Shown: positions 25,858 to 35,043 of the stretch, piece by piece
Layout of the letters: every line of letters starts with the position of its first letter
Position numbering within the stretch: the first letter of the stretch is position 1
From: an uncultured Mucilaginibacter sp.
Lineage (GTDB): Bacteria; Bacteroidota; Bacteroidia; Sphingobacteriales; Sphingobacteriaceae
Assembly: GCF_903893715.1 (NCBI RefSeq)
Contig: NZ_CAITNG010000139.1
Location: 1 to 64,000, forward strand
Direction: 5' to 3'
DNA length: 64,000 bases
Translations under genes and position numbers: made by a program
Notes under the pieces: generated by a model
Told to the model about the DNA's origin: nothing
Database searches by the model: none
The model's input: only the letters and a program-made list of their open reading frames with translations

Positions 25858-28674
25858 TTAATCGGCACTGGTTTCGGCCATTTTCTCGACAGTTTTTTTA
25901 ATGCCCGCTTTTCCTTTTTCGCTCACAGCCGATTCGAAAGCTTTACCAACAATGTACATCTGTTGCGCAGTATGTTGTTTGGCGTAGCCGGTAGCGGTAC
26001 TTGCGCTTTCCTTGCGGGAAATCACGTCTAACCTCAGCTCGCTTTTGCGGAACTTACGGCACATATACGGCCAGGCACCCATGTTTTCGGGCTCTTCCTG
26101 TACCCAGAAAAATTCGGTTGCGTTGGCATATTTGGCTTTCAGTTTCAACATCTGCCTAAAAGGTGTAGGGTATAATTGCTCGATGCGGACGATGGCTACA
26201 TCCTTGCGTTTATCGGCTTGTTGCTTGTTCAACAGGTCGTAGTAAACTTTGCCGGTGCAGAACAATATCCGTTTTACGGCTTTTTCATCTGCGTAGCTAT
26301 CATCAATCAGGTCCTTAAACTTGCCTTTGGTAAAGTCTTCTATCGGCGATACGCATTGCGGGTTGCGCAACAGGCTCTTCGGAGTAAAGATGATCAACGG
26401 TTTGCGGAACTCCCGGTGCAACTGGCGGCGCAATATGTGGAAAAAGTTTGCCGGTGTGGTACAGTTTGCCACCTGGATATTGTTATCAGCGCAAAGCTCC
26501 ATAAAACGCTCAATACGTGCTGATGAATGCTCAGGACCCTGACCTTCGTAGCCATGGGGCAGCAACATTACCAGGCCGTTACCGCGCTGCCATTTGGTTT
26601 CGGCACTGGCAATATATTGGTCGACGATGATTTGGGCGCCGTTAAAAAAGTCGCCAAACTGTGCTTCCCAGATGGTAAGGCATTGCGGATCGGCCAAAGC
26701 ATAGCCATATTCGAATCCTAAAACACCATATTCGGACAATAACGAGTTATAAATATCCAATTTGGTTTCGGTACCCATGGTATTCAGCGGAGTGTACTCT
26801 TCTTCCGAATCTTCGAGGGTTAAAACGGCGTGGCGGTGCGAAAAAGTACCACGTTTTACATCTTCACCGCTTAAGCGCACGCGGTGCCCCTCTTTTAACA
26901 AGGAGCCATAAGCCATCAACTCACCCATTGCCCAATCGAACACATGGGTTTTGTTGACCATGTTTTTGCGCTCTTCGAACAGTTTTTCTATCTTTTTAAA
27001 GAAATCCTTGTCTTTAGGCAAGGTGCTGATGGCTTTGCCTATTTCAAGCAATTCCTTTTCGGTAATAGCGGTATCAGGCGACAGCGTAAATTCTTTTTCG
27101 TTAGCGATATGCAAGCCTTGCCAGGCACCCTGGAACATTTCTACCGACCCGCTTGCGCCTTCTTCAGCTTTCGATTCGTCGAGCATTTTTTGCAACTGGT
27201 CGCGAAATGTTTTTTCGAGTTGGGCGGCATAGGTTGCCGCAATGCTGCCTTGTTCCAGCAATTTCTGGTTATAAATATCGCGCGGGTTGGGATGCGCCTC
27301 GATAGCTTTATATAACAAGGGCTGGGTAAACTTTGGTTCGTCCGCCTCGTTATGGCCATAACGGCGGTAGCATAAAATATCTATAAACACATCCTCGTGG
27401 AAAGTTTGACGGTATTCCATCGCCATATTAATTACATAGGCAACGGCTTCGGCATCATCGCCGTTAACGTGCAATACAGGTGAAAGCACTGTTTTTGCCA
27501 CATCGGTACAATAGGTGCTTGAGCGGGCATCTTTATAATTTGTAGTGAAACCGATTTGGTTGTTGATGACCAAATGTATTGTACCACCTGTGCGGTAGCC
27601 GTCCAGTTTCGACATTTGCAACACTTCGTACACAATGCCTTGCCCGGCAACGGCAGCGTCGCCATGTATCAATATCGGTGCGATCTTTTTATAATCACCG
27701 TTGTATTTGAAATCAATTTTCGACCGCACCAAACCTTCTACTACGGGGTTAACAGTTTCGAGGTGCGATGGGTTGGGGCAAAGGCTAAGGTGAACTTTTT
27801 TGCTGTTATGGGTAACAATATCGTTTGAATAACCGAGATGGTATTTTACGTCGCCGCCGAAGGATGTTTCTTCATCATGCCCTTTACCCTGGAACTCGGA
27901 GAATATCTCTTTGTAAGGCTTTTTCATGATGTTACACAGTACGTTCAACCTACCGCGGTGAGCCATGCCAATCACGAATTCTTCTATGCCCAAGTCGGCA
28001 CCTTTTTCGATAACCGAATCGAGGGCCGGTATCATGGCTTCGGCACCTTCCAACGAGAAACGCTTTTGACCCAAAAACTTGGTTCCTAAAAAGTTCTCGA
28101 AAACAACGGCCTCGTTTAGTTTATTCAGAATCTGCTTTTTCTCGTCGACATTAAAGTTAGGGGTATTGCGCACTTTTTCCATCCTGTCTTCGAACCATTT
28201 CATTTTGATCGGGTTGCGGATGTATTTGTATTCGGCACCTACCGACTGGCAATAGGTTTGTTCTAACAAGTCATGTATGTCGCGCAGTTTTGCGGCGCCT
28301 AAACCAACTTCAACACCCGAACTGAAAACAGTGTCGAGATCTGCCTCGGTAAAGCCAAAAGTTTCTAACTCCTTGCCCGGAAAGTACTGACGGCGTGTGC
28401 GTACCGGATTGGTTTTAGTGAATAAATGGCCCCGCGCGCGGTAGCCATATATCATGTTTAAAACTTTAATTTCCTTTAAAAAATGCGCTTCGGCTGCTTC
28501 CGACGGGACATCACCAGATTGAGCTACGGCTGCAGGAGCGCCCTGGCCAAAATCAAAGCCTTCGAAAAACTTTTGCCAGCCGAAATCTATCGATTCGGGG
28601 TCTTGTTTATAGGCTTCGTAAAGTGAATTAATATAGTCTGCGTTGGCAGGGTTGATATAATTGAGACGATCCAT
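25858..28674 (-). CDS. sucA: 2-oxoglutarate dehydrogenase E1 component
   Basis: A 938-residue thiamine-diphosphate enzyme that decarboxylates 2-oxoglutarate in the TCA cycle. The N-terminus (LNYINPANADYINSLYEAY) is the E2-binding segment. The core shows VIGMAHRGRLNVL, HGDAAVAGQGIVYE and NNQIGFTT around the cofactor site, and the C-terminal transketolase-like part has LLPHGYEGQGPEHSSAR. Length is normal. It leads a two-gene unit with odhB. A promoter candidate lies at 28698-28725 and a perfect palindrome further upstream at 28824-28853. Confidence 0.95.
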   Translation of the reverse strand: MDRLNYINPANADYINSLYEAYKQDPESIDFGWQKFFEGFDFGQGAPAAVAQSGDVPSEAAEAHFLKEIKVLNMIYGYRARGHLFTKTNPVRTRRQYFPGKELETFGFTEADLDTVFSSGVEVGLGAAKLRDIHDLLEQTYCQSVGAEYKYIRNPIKMKWFEDRMEKVRNTPNFNVDEKKQILNKLNEAVVFENFLGTKFLGQKRFSLEGAEAMIPALDSVIEKGADLGIEEFVIGMAHRGRLNVLCNIMKKPYKEIFSEFQGKGHDEETSFGGDVKYHLGYSNDIVTHNSKKVHLSLCPNPSHLETVNPVVEGLVRSKIDFKYNGDYKKIAPILIHGDAAVAGQGIVYEVLQMSKLDGYRTGGTIHLVINNQIGFTTNYKDARSSTYCTDVAKTVLSPVLHVNGDDAEAVAYVINMAMEYRQTFHEDVFIDILCYRRYGHNEADEPKFTQPLLYKAIEAHPNPRDIYNQKLLEQGSIAATYAAQLEKTFRDQLQKMLDESKAEEGASGSVEMFQGAWQGLHIANEKEFTLSPDTAITEKELLEIGKAISTLPKDKDFFKKIEKLFEERKNMVNKTHVFDWAMGELMAYGSLLKEGHRVRLSGEDVKRGTFSHRHAVLTLEDSEEEYTPLNTMGTETKLDIYNSLLSEYGVLGFEYGYALADPQCLTIWEAQFGDFFNGAQIIVDQYIASAETKWQRGNGLVMLLPHGYEGQGPEHSSARIERFMELCADNNIQVANCTTPANFFHILRRQLHREFRKPLIIFTPKSLLRNPQCVSPIEDFTKGKFKDLIDDSYADEKAVKRILFCTGKVYYDLLNKQQADKRKDVAIVRIEQLYPTPFRQMLKLKAKYANATEFFWVQEEPENMGAWPYMCRKFRKSELRLDVISRKESASTATGYAKQHTAQQMYIVGKAFESAVSEKGKAGIKKTVEKMAETSAD

Positions 28675-28697
28675 TATAGAATATCTTGTAAACGTTG

Positions 28698-28725
28698 CAA
28701 AATTAAAATATAAAAGCCATACAAA
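28698..28725 (-). promoter_or_regulatory. Candidate promoter for sucA
   Basis: On the minus strand TTTG at 28725-28722 and TAATTTTG at 28705-28698 are separated by 16 bases, close to the Bacteroidota TTTG-N17-21-TAnnTTTG form. The -7 box lies 23 bases before the sucA ATG. Confidence 0.45.
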
Positions 28726-28823
28726 ACCTATTTAATTGGAAATAAGTTTTACGAAAACTCCTATAAAAAAGATTTAAACGGTTGAATTTGACGATTTTTA
28801 ATTAGTTAGGGCAAATAACGGCA

Positions 28824-28853
28824 TAATAATTATACCGGTTGGTATAATTATTA
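28824..28853. promoter_or_regulatory. Perfect 13-base inverted repeat between photolyase and sucA
   Basis: TAATAATTATACC-GGTT-GGTATAATTATTA is fully symmetric. It lies 14 bases after the stop of the Fe-S photolyase (minus strand) and 150 bases before sucA. There is no T-run, so it may be an operator or a structured 3' end instead of a simple terminator. Confidence 0.5.
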
Positions 28854-28867
28854 AAATAACCGATCGG

Positions 28868-30403
28868 TCATAACTCGTCTAAAGATGCCAAATATAGGTT
28901 GGCTTGTTCATTTAATAAGCGTAACTCATTGGGGGGCATCTTATCCAAGGTTTTGTAACCCATCATCACGCGATGGTTGCCTCGTAATTTATCCGAATTA
29001 CGATGATAGAAATTCCAGTAAAGGCTATTGTAGGGACAGGCACCGTCGCCATAACGCTTGTCGCGATCATAGTGGCAGCCCTTACAATAGTCGCTCATTT
29101 TGTTAATATAGGCTGATGAAGCTGCGTAAGGCTTTGATGCTATAATGCCACCATCGGCATATTGGCTCATTCCGCGGGTATTGGTTATCTGTACCCATTC
29201 TATCGCGTCAATATAAACACCCAGATACCACTCATCAACCTGATCGGGGTCGATACCGGCAAGTAGGCAAAAATTACCTATTACCATTAACCGTTGAATG
29301 TGATGCGCGTGAGCTGATTGTAACGATTGCCCAATACAATGTTTCAAACAATTCATTTTGGTTTCCGCCGTCCAAAACCAGTGCGGTAAAGTTGCACGGT
29401 TTTCAAAATAATTCAACTTTGCGAAGCCCGGCATTTTTGCCCAATATACACCGCGCATAAACTCGCGCCAGCCAACTATTTGCCGGACAAAGCCTTCTAC
29501 TTGAGCGATACTTATCCCGTCGGGGTGTTTGTTCCAATACCCGATAACTTTATGTATTACCTGTAGCGGCGATACCAATTTTACGTTTAAACAAAACGAT
29601 AGCCGAGAGTGGAACAGCGTAGCATGGTTTTTAAGCATGGCATCTTCATAGGTACCAAAATGCGGCAGTAGATTTTCGCAAAAATAGTCTATCAATGTAA
29701 GTGCTTCATTTTGTGAAAGCGGCCAAGGTAAATGTTCGGCGTCGACCTCGCCAAAATACTTTACCTGCATTTTGTCGACCATTTGCAGTATCGGGGTCAC
29801 ATCGTGATTGAAGGTACACGCGCCGTGTAGCTTCGCCTTACCGTCGTATTTTTTACGGTTTTCATGGTCAAAATTCCATTTGTCGCCGAGGGGTTTATCG
29901 CCTGCAATTAAAATGTTCCATTTTCTGCGCATATACCTGTAAAAGCTTTCCATCAAGTATTGCTGCTTAACGATAAAATAATCGCGCACTTCAAAACGGT
30001 GGGTCATAAAGTGTTCGGTATCATACACTTTAACAGGAATACCGATGGCACCTCCCAACGTTTTAAGCTGTTCATCCAACCTGTATTCATCAGGTTGCTG
30101 ATATTCCAATACATTTATGCCATGTTGCGCGATAATTCGCTGTAAATTTTCATCAAAGCTTTGCAGGTTGTCCGTATCATCAAGTTCAATGTACAATACC
30201 CGGTGCCCCTGCTTTTTTAATACAAAAGCAAAATTGCGCATGGCGGCAAAAAAAGAAAGTATCTTTTGAATATGGTGTTTAACATAGTTCTGTTCCTGCA
30301 TTACCTCCATGAGCACATAAAGGGTATCAGGATCTTTACACGTATACCATGAATGATCCGGATTTAACTGATCACCTAAAATTAAACGTAGCTTTTTTGC
30401 CAT
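28868..30403 (-). CDS. Fe-S (6-4)-type photolyase/cryptochrome (PhrB/CryB family)
   Basis: A 511-residue photolyase-related protein of the FeS-BCP (prokaryotic (6-4) photolyase) family. The N-terminus KLRLILGDQLNPDHSW is diagnostic. Four Cys that can hold the [4Fe-4S] cluster are seen at LKHCIGQ, YCKGCHYD and GACPYN, and QYADGGI and SKPYAASSAYI frame the FAD pocket. Characterised members repair (6-4) photoproducts or act as photoreceptors, with FAD and a lumazine antenna. It is the last gene of a three-gene unit after cry-DASH and a small membrane peptide, opposite folE. Repair versus signalling cannot be settled from sequence. Confidence 0.9.
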   Translation of the reverse strand: MAKKLRLILGDQLNPDHSWYTCKDPDTLYVLMEVMQEQNYVKHHIQKILSFFAAMRNFAFVLKKQGHRVLYIELDDTDNLQSFDENLQRIIAQHGINVLEYQQPDEYRLDEQLKTLGGAIGIPVKVYDTEHFMTHRFEVRDYFIVKQQYLMESFYRYMRRKWNILIAGDKPLGDKWNFDHENRKKYDGKAKLHGACTFNHDVTPILQMVDKMQVKYFGEVDAEHLPWPLSQNEALTLIDYFCENLLPHFGTYEDAMLKNHATLFHSRLSFCLNVKLVSPLQVIHKVIGYWNKHPDGISIAQVEGFVRQIVGWREFMRGVYWAKMPGFAKLNYFENRATLPHWFWTAETKMNCLKHCIGQSLQSAHAHHIQRLMVIGNFCLLAGIDPDQVDEWYLGVYIDAIEWVQITNTRGMSQYADGGIIASKPYAASSAYINKMSDYCKGCHYDRDKRYGDGACPYNSLYWNFYHRNSDKLRGNHRVMMGYKTLDKMPPNELRLLNEQANLYLASLDEL

Positions 30404-30447
30404 ACAAGCTGAATAGCGATAAGGTAAAATTTATAACAGGGCGATAA

Positions 30448-30552
30448 TTATAAATGGAAAGTTTTGCGCAGGTAAGCAAGTAATATCGAGCCACCTTCGA
30501 AGGCGATAGCGAGCAGCCCTATAATGACGGTAAATTCTTCGAACGGGTTCAT
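30448..30552 (-). CDS. 34-residue putative membrane peptide between two photolyase genes
   Basis: This ORF is too short for the supplied track. It begins ATG at 30552 and ends TAA at 30448, encoding MNPFEEFTVIIGLLAIAFEG and a further 14 residues ending YLRKTFHL. One hydrophobic segment (about residues 8-27) is flanked by an acidic N-terminus and a basic C-terminus, as in single-span small membrane proteins. It starts 24 bases after cry-DASH and ends 44 bases before the Fe-S photolyase, all on one strand. Function is unknown. Coding status is inferred from position and composition only. Confidence 0.45.
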   Translation of the reverse strand: MNPFEEFTVIIGLLAIAFEGGSILLAYLRKTFHL

Positions 30553-30576
30553 GGTGGTTTTTTATATTAAACGCCT

Positions 30577-32034
30577 TTAGCCAAATATTGTTACATTTTT
30601 ATCGAGGGGATTTTTCCATTGCGGCGGGATGATGAGGGCAGGATAGTCTACACCAAGCGTTACATGGTACATGCTTAATTCGGCATCATTTAAAAAGAAT
30701 GGCGTTTGTACCTGCTTTGCCGGAATGTTTTGCAGTTGCGGTAGCCAGGTTTTTATATAGTCGCCCTTAGGGTCGTATAGGGTAGCTTGTTTTATCACGT
30801 TGAAGTAGCGGTTTTCGCGCGGATCGTTACCTACGCCGGCCACATAGGCCCAGTTGCCCCAGTTACTGGCGGGCGAGTAATCAAGCAGTTTTTCTTCGAA
30901 ATAAGCTGCGCCGCGCGTCCAGTTCACTTTCAGATCGTGCACCAAAAAGCTGGCCACATTTTGGCGGCCGCGGTTGCTCATAAAACCGGTAGCGTTTAGC
31001 TCGCGCATGTTAGCATCTATAAAAGGTACGCCGGTGAGGCCATTCTTCCATTTTTCGAACAGTTCATCCTGGTTGGGGGCAACGTCGGGGGCATGCCCTT
31101 TAAAACCGCCAGGTTTAAAAAATTGATTGCCATATTTTTTAAACATGAAGCGGAAATAATCGCGCCAAAGCAATTCGAAGATGAGCCAGTAGGTAGAGTC
31201 GTTGGCGCCCCGCTCCTGCTCGTAGCGTTTTACCTCCCAGTATACCTGGCGCGTTGACAAGCACCCTACCGATAACCAAGGCGAAAACTTGGACGAATAA
31301 TCGGCGCCAAGCAACTCATTGCGGGTAATTTTATATGTTTTAAGCCGGTCGCTTTCCCAAAAGTAATGTTGCATACGCAGCAGGGCCTGGCTTTCGCCCC
31401 CTATAAAATGCATTACGGAGCGGGTATCATCAATGGGCTCGGTTAGGCCCAATTGCTCCAGTGTAGGCATTTCGCCGGCATCGCCTATGGCCGGAACAGG
31501 AATGGATGCAGGCGTTTCGAAACAAGGGCGGATGGTGCTGTCGCGCTCTACTTTTTTGCGAAAGACAGTAAATACGTCAGGGATATCCTTTATAGGAAAA
31601 GGCAGGTCTTCTTTATGATAAAAAGTATGACCGATGAAATGTTTGAGGTTAAGTTTTATCTTCCAAAGGGCAGCTTCAACCCTGGCCGAAATACTGGTTT
31701 CCTCAAAAGCAACTTCGCGATGATGATACACTTCAGCCACCTGGTATTGTTCGGCCAATTGCGGAATAATCTGTTCCGGGTCGCCTGTGCGCACAATTAA
31801 TTCTCCGCCAAGGCAACGTAAATTATCGCGTAAATTGCTGACTGATTCAATGAGGAAACGGGCACGGAAATTTCCGGTTTTAAGTGTGCCGTACTGGGTA
31901 GTTTTAAAATAAAAAGGGTCGAAACAAAACACGGGCAGCACTTTATCGGCCTTGCGTATGGCCTCCGTTAAAAGCTCGTTATCGTGAATGCGCAAGTCGT
32001 TCCTAAACCAAACCAGTATCGTCTTTTCGCTCAT
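30577..32034 (-). CDS. Cryptochrome DASH / photolyase-family flavoprotein
   Basis: A 485-residue protein of the cry-DASH branch. The N-terminal photolyase domain opens with ILVWFRNDLRIHDNELL, binding the folate antenna. The FAD domain includes LLWRDYFRFMFKKYGNQFF, ANMRELNATGFMSNRGRQNVA and DPRENRYFNVIKQ, features of DASH proteins. The family binds FAD and MTHF and repairs cyclobutane dimers in single-stranded DNA or senses blue light. It is the first gene of the left arm of the light locus. folE lies divergently 219 bases away and could feed pterin/folate antenna synthesis. Confidence 0.9.
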   Translation of the reverse strand: MSEKTILVWFRNDLRIHDNELLTEAIRKADKVLPVFCFDPFYFKTTQYGTLKTGNFRARFLIESVSNLRDNLRCLGGELIVRTGDPEQIIPQLAEQYQVAEVYHHREVAFEETSISARVEAALWKIKLNLKHFIGHTFYHKEDLPFPIKDIPDVFTVFRKKVERDSTIRPCFETPASIPVPAIGDAGEMPTLEQLGLTEPIDDTRSVMHFIGGESQALLRMQHYFWESDRLKTYKITRNELLGADYSSKFSPWLSVGCLSTRQVYWEVKRYEQERGANDSTYWLIFELLWRDYFRFMFKKYGNQFFKPGGFKGHAPDVAPNQDELFEKWKNGLTGVPFIDANMRELNATGFMSNRGRQNVASFLVHDLKVNWTRGAAYFEEKLLDYSPASNWGNWAYVAGVGNDPRENRYFNVIKQATLYDPKGDYIKTWLPQLQNIPAKQVQTPFFLNDAELSMYHVTLGVDYPALIIPPQWKNPLDKNVTIFG

Positions 32035-32179
32035 ATCTTACCTAAAGGTACAGTTGATGCCGTAAAATTGAGAATTTTTTATTTTCCAACAGCGTAAATC
32101 ACAATATTTGACACCATCTCAACATTTTAAGGCAAAATTTGTCATCGGCGCTGTTTTTTAACAAATGGCTGACAGAATT

Positions 32180-32236
32180 ACAATTTTGCGCTGACACAAG
32201 ACAATTTTAAACCTGCTATCATTGCGCCACAATTTT
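32180..32236. promoter_or_regulatory. Three ACAATTTT repeats in the cry-DASH/folE intergenic region
   Basis: ACAATTTT occurs at 32180, 32201 and 32229, the first and last followed by G. TGACA or TGTCA occurs beside several of them (32107, 32141, 32168, 32191, 32234). The region controls two divergent arms of a light-related locus, so these are candidate operator half-sites. No matching regulator site is known to me. Confidence 0.3.
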
Positions 32237-32253
32237 GACAATGTGCTTATTAC

Positions 32254-32937
32254 ATGGCTGAACAAAACCTAAAACTGACAATTAACACCGACGACGATAT
32301 TATCCACCTAATGGGTGATGACCACATCGGATCCAACTTTGAAACCCCACTCCGGGCGGATGCTTTTAAGCTTGATGACAATTTAAAAATTGAACTCATT
32401 GAAAAGCATTTTAGAGAAATTATGAACATACTGGGCCTCGACCTGAGCGACGACAGCCTGAAAGGCACGCCAAAAAGGGTGGCCAAAATGTATGTGAAAG
32501 AAATCTTCGGGGGGCTTAACCCAAAAAACAAGCCTAAGCCTACGCTTTTTGAAAACAAGTACCAATACAAACAAATGCTGGTGGAAAAGAACATCGCGGT
32601 AAGCAGTAACTGCGAGCACCATTTTGTGCCTATTACCGGCAAGGCACATGTTGCGTATATCAGTTCGGGTAAGGTGATAGGCCTTTCGAAACTGAACCGA
32701 ATTGTACAATACTATTCGCAAAGGCCGCAGGTGCAGGAAAGGCTGACCATACAAATAGCTAACGAAATGAAAGAAATACTGCAAACGGAAGACGTAGCCG
32801 TGGTGATAGACGCGCACCACATGTGTGTATCGTCGCGCGGGGTGAAGGATGCAGACAGCACAACGGTTACCGCCGAATATTGCGGTAAGTTTTTAGAAGC
32901 AGATACCAAATCGGAGTTTTTAAAACACATCGGATAA
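32254..32937 (+). CDS. folE: GTP cyclohydrolase I
   Basis: A 227-residue zinc enzyme that opens the pterin/folate pathway by converting GTP to dihydroneopterin triphosphate. The zinc ligands are in SNCEHHFVPITG and AHHMCVSSRGV. The substrate loop KVIGLSKLNRIVQYYSQRPQ is also complete. It is followed directly, with no gap, by an SDR gene, then a flavin reductase, in one transcription direction. The placement beside two photolyase-family genes suggests a paralog dedicated to pterin cofactors for light receptors. Whether another folE exists elsewhere in the genome cannot be seen here. Confidence 0.95.
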   Translation: MAEQNLKLTINTDDDIIHLMGDDHIGSNFETPLRADAFKLDDNLKIELIEKHFREIMNILGLDLSDDSLKGTPKRVAKMYVKEIFGGLNPKNKPKPTLFENKYQYKQMLVEKNIAVSSNCEHHFVPITGKAHVAYISSGKVIGLSKLNRIVQYYSQRPQVQERLTIQIANEMKEILQTEDVAVVIDAHHMCVSSRGVKDADSTTVTAEYCGKFLEADTKSEFLKHIG

Positions 32938-33654
32938 ATGGGATTTACAGGAAAGAACATTTTAGTTGTAGGGGGTAGTACTGGTATTGGTTTGGCATTG
33001 GTAAAACAGCTTTGCGGCAAAGGCGCCAAGGTGTACAATGCATCGCGGCATGCTTCGGCGGAATGGCCAGATGGCGTAACGCATATTGAACTGGATGTTT
33101 TGTGCGATGTGAGCGCATTGAGCGAACAACTGCCCGAAGAACTGCACGGATTGGTTTACAGCGTCGGCAGTATCAATTTAAAGCCTTTTCACCGGTTAAC
33201 TAAAGATGATTTTTTGAACGATTACCGTTTGAACGTTGTAGGTGCGGCTGAGGTAATACAGCAAGCTTTGAAAAGCCTAAAAAACGCACCTGAAGCCGGC
33301 ATTGTATTGTTCAGTACGGTAGCTGCTAAAGCGGGCATGGGTTTTCATGCCAGTATAGCAGCGGCAAAAAGCGGGGTTGAAGGCCTGGCGTTATCGCTTG
33401 CGGCCGAACTGGCGCCAAGCCGTATCCGTGTAAACGTGATCGCACCAAGTTTAACCGACACGCCCTTGGCGGCCGCATTGTTAAACACGCCCGAAAAAAG
33501 GGAAGCTTCGGCCAAAAGGCACCCGCTGGGCAAATTTGGGATGGCGGATGATATAGCGGCAGCGGCAAGCTTTTTATTATCGGAGCAAAGTAGTTGGATG
33601 ACCGGCCAAGTTATAGGTATTGACGGCGGTTTAGGTAAGCTGAAAACTGTATGA
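32938..33654 (+). CDS. Short-chain dehydrogenase/reductase, possible pterin reductase
   Basis: A 238-residue classical SDR. The NAD(P) motif is VVGGSTGIGLALVK, and the C-terminal WMTGQVIGIDGGLG is typical. At the usual YxxxK site the sequence is FHASIAAAKSGVEGLA, where the Tyr is replaced (SIAAAK), so catalysis may differ from standard SDRs. It starts at the base after the folE stop and overlaps the flavin reductase by four bases. Pterin reduction (FolM or sepiapterin-reductase-like) is suggested by context only. Confidence 0.85.
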   Translation: MGFTGKNILVVGGSTGIGLALVKQLCGKGAKVYNASRHASAEWPDGVTHIELDVLCDVSALSEQLPEELHGLVYSVGSINLKPFHRLTKDDFLNDYRLNVVGAAEVIQQALKSLKNAPEAGIVLFSTVAAKAGMGFHASIAAAKSGVEGLALSLAAELAPSRIRVNVIAPSLTDTPLAAALLNTPEKREASAKRHPLGKFGMADDIAAAASFLLSEQSSWMTGQVIGIDGGLGKLKTV

Positions 33655-34286
33655 CCATAACCGGCAACCAGATATCAAGTATGGAGCAGCGCTACCGAAC
33701 CACGCTGGTAAACAGTGTTTCGGGTTTTAAGAGTCTGCAAATGGTAGGTACCATCAGTACTGACGGTATTACTAATCTGGCTTTGTTTAACTCGATATTT
33801 CATGTTGGTGCTAACCCGCCATTGCTGGGCATGGTTGTGCGCCCCGACGGTGCTGAGCATGATACTTTAAAAAACATCATCGCGACCGGCCAATACACCT
33901 TAAATAATGTGTTGCCCGCATGGTACGCCAAAGCCCACCAAACCAGCGCCCGTTTCCCGAGCGGTGAATCGGAATTTGGGGAATGTGGCTTTACAAAGAG
34001 CTATATAGCTGGGTTGAAGGCTCCTTTTGTAAAAGAATCGACCATTAAGATAGGTTTAGTGCTACGCGATATCATCGATGTGTCAATTAACAATACCAGT
34101 ATCGTTATCGGCGAAATAATATACATAATTTTAGATGAAAATGTTATCGCGGCGGACGGTTATGTTGATTTGGAAAAAGCAGGGTCGGTAACTGTTGCGG
34201 GTTTAGATAGTTACCATACTACCCAACGCCTGGGCCGTTTAAATTATGCCAAACCCGGGAAACATCCTGAAGCATTGAGCGTTTAA
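33651..34286 (+). CDS. Flavin reductase-like FMN-binding protein
   Basis: A 211-residue protein with the flavin-reductase-like split-barrel fold. The segment LVNSVSGFKSLQMVGTISTDGITNLALFNSIF and the later GMVVRPDG are characteristic of the phosphate and isoalloxazine contacts. It overlaps the SDR by ATGA, so the two are coupled. In this locus it could supply reduced flavin or act on a flavin/pterin intermediate. This is inference, and the substrate is not visible. Confidence 0.85.
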   Translation: MTITGNQISSMEQRYRTTLVNSVSGFKSLQMVGTISTDGITNLALFNSIFHVGANPPLLGMVVRPDGAEHDTLKNIIATGQYTLNNVLPAWYAKAHQTSARFPSGESEFGECGFTKSYIAGLKAPFVKESTIKIGLVLRDIIDVSINNTSIVIGEIIYIILDENVIAADGYVDLEKAGSVTVAGLDSYHTTQRLGRLNYAKPGKHPEALSV

Positions 34287-34320
34287 CTTTATAGTGTAAT
34301 CAAATTAAAACCATAAAACC

Positions 34321-34974
34321 ATGGCAACAAAAGAAGCGATACAGAAAGCCTACATCGATTATGTATTGACCGAAGGCGAGCAACCAAAGTCTGTTTACGT
34401 TTTTGCTAAAAAGCAAAAAATGAGCGAAGAAGATTTTTATAAAGTATTCGGTTCGTTTGAGGCCGTGGAACAGAGTATATGGACGGGTCTGGCCACAAAA
34501 ACCATTGCCGAGATAAAAGGGCAGGAAGTTTGGGCGCAATACTCGGCGCGCGAAAAGGCCTTGTCTTTTTTCTATAGCTTTTTTGAGCTGCTGAAAAGCC
34601 ACCGCAGTTTTGCTGCCTGGAGCATGAAGAAAATACATAAAGGCTTTACCACGCCCATGGCATTTGAAGGTTTGAAAGCCGAGTTCGAGGACATGAGTAT
34701 CGGCATTTTGCAGGAAGGTATTGAAAGCGGTGAACTGACCGACCGCAAGTTTTTTGCCGACCGTTACAAAGATGCCTTATGGGTACAATTTGTATTTGTG
34801 CTCAACTTTTGGATAAACGATGCCTCGGCCGGCTTTGAAAAAACCGATGAAGCTATTGAAAAAGGAATAAATGTTACGTTCGACCTTTTTCAACGCTCAC
34901 CTATCGACAACCTGCTGGAGTACGGCAAGTTCTTAGCTAAGAACGGTGGCATTAAAGAGAAGATGGGATTTTAA
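34321..34974 (+). CDS. TetR-like transcriptional regulator
   Basis: A 217-residue all-helical protein. The first 50 residues (EAIQKAYIDYVLTEG, SVYVFAKKQKMSEEDFYKVF) match a TetR-type helix-turn-helix, though the N-terminal arm is divergent. The rest is a TetR C-terminal ligand/dimer domain. It is the fourth gene of the folE arm, 35 bases after the flavin reductase, and is the obvious candidate regulator of the locus. Its ligand is unknown. Confidence 0.75.
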   Translation: MATKEAIQKAYIDYVLTEGEQPKSVYVFAKKQKMSEEDFYKVFGSFEAVEQSIWTGLATKTIAEIKGQEVWAQYSAREKALSFFYSFFELLKSHRSFAAWSMKKIHKGFTTPMAFEGLKAEFEDMSIGILQEGIESGELTDRKFFADRYKDALWVQFVFVLNFWINDASAGFEKTDEAIEKGINVTFDLFQRSPIDNLLEYGKFLAKNGGIKEKMGF

Positions 34975-35043
34975 TATAGTTGATGGACGATAGATAGCAC
35001 AAAACTTACTAAATACTGTGGACAATTGACCACTGACTAAAAA

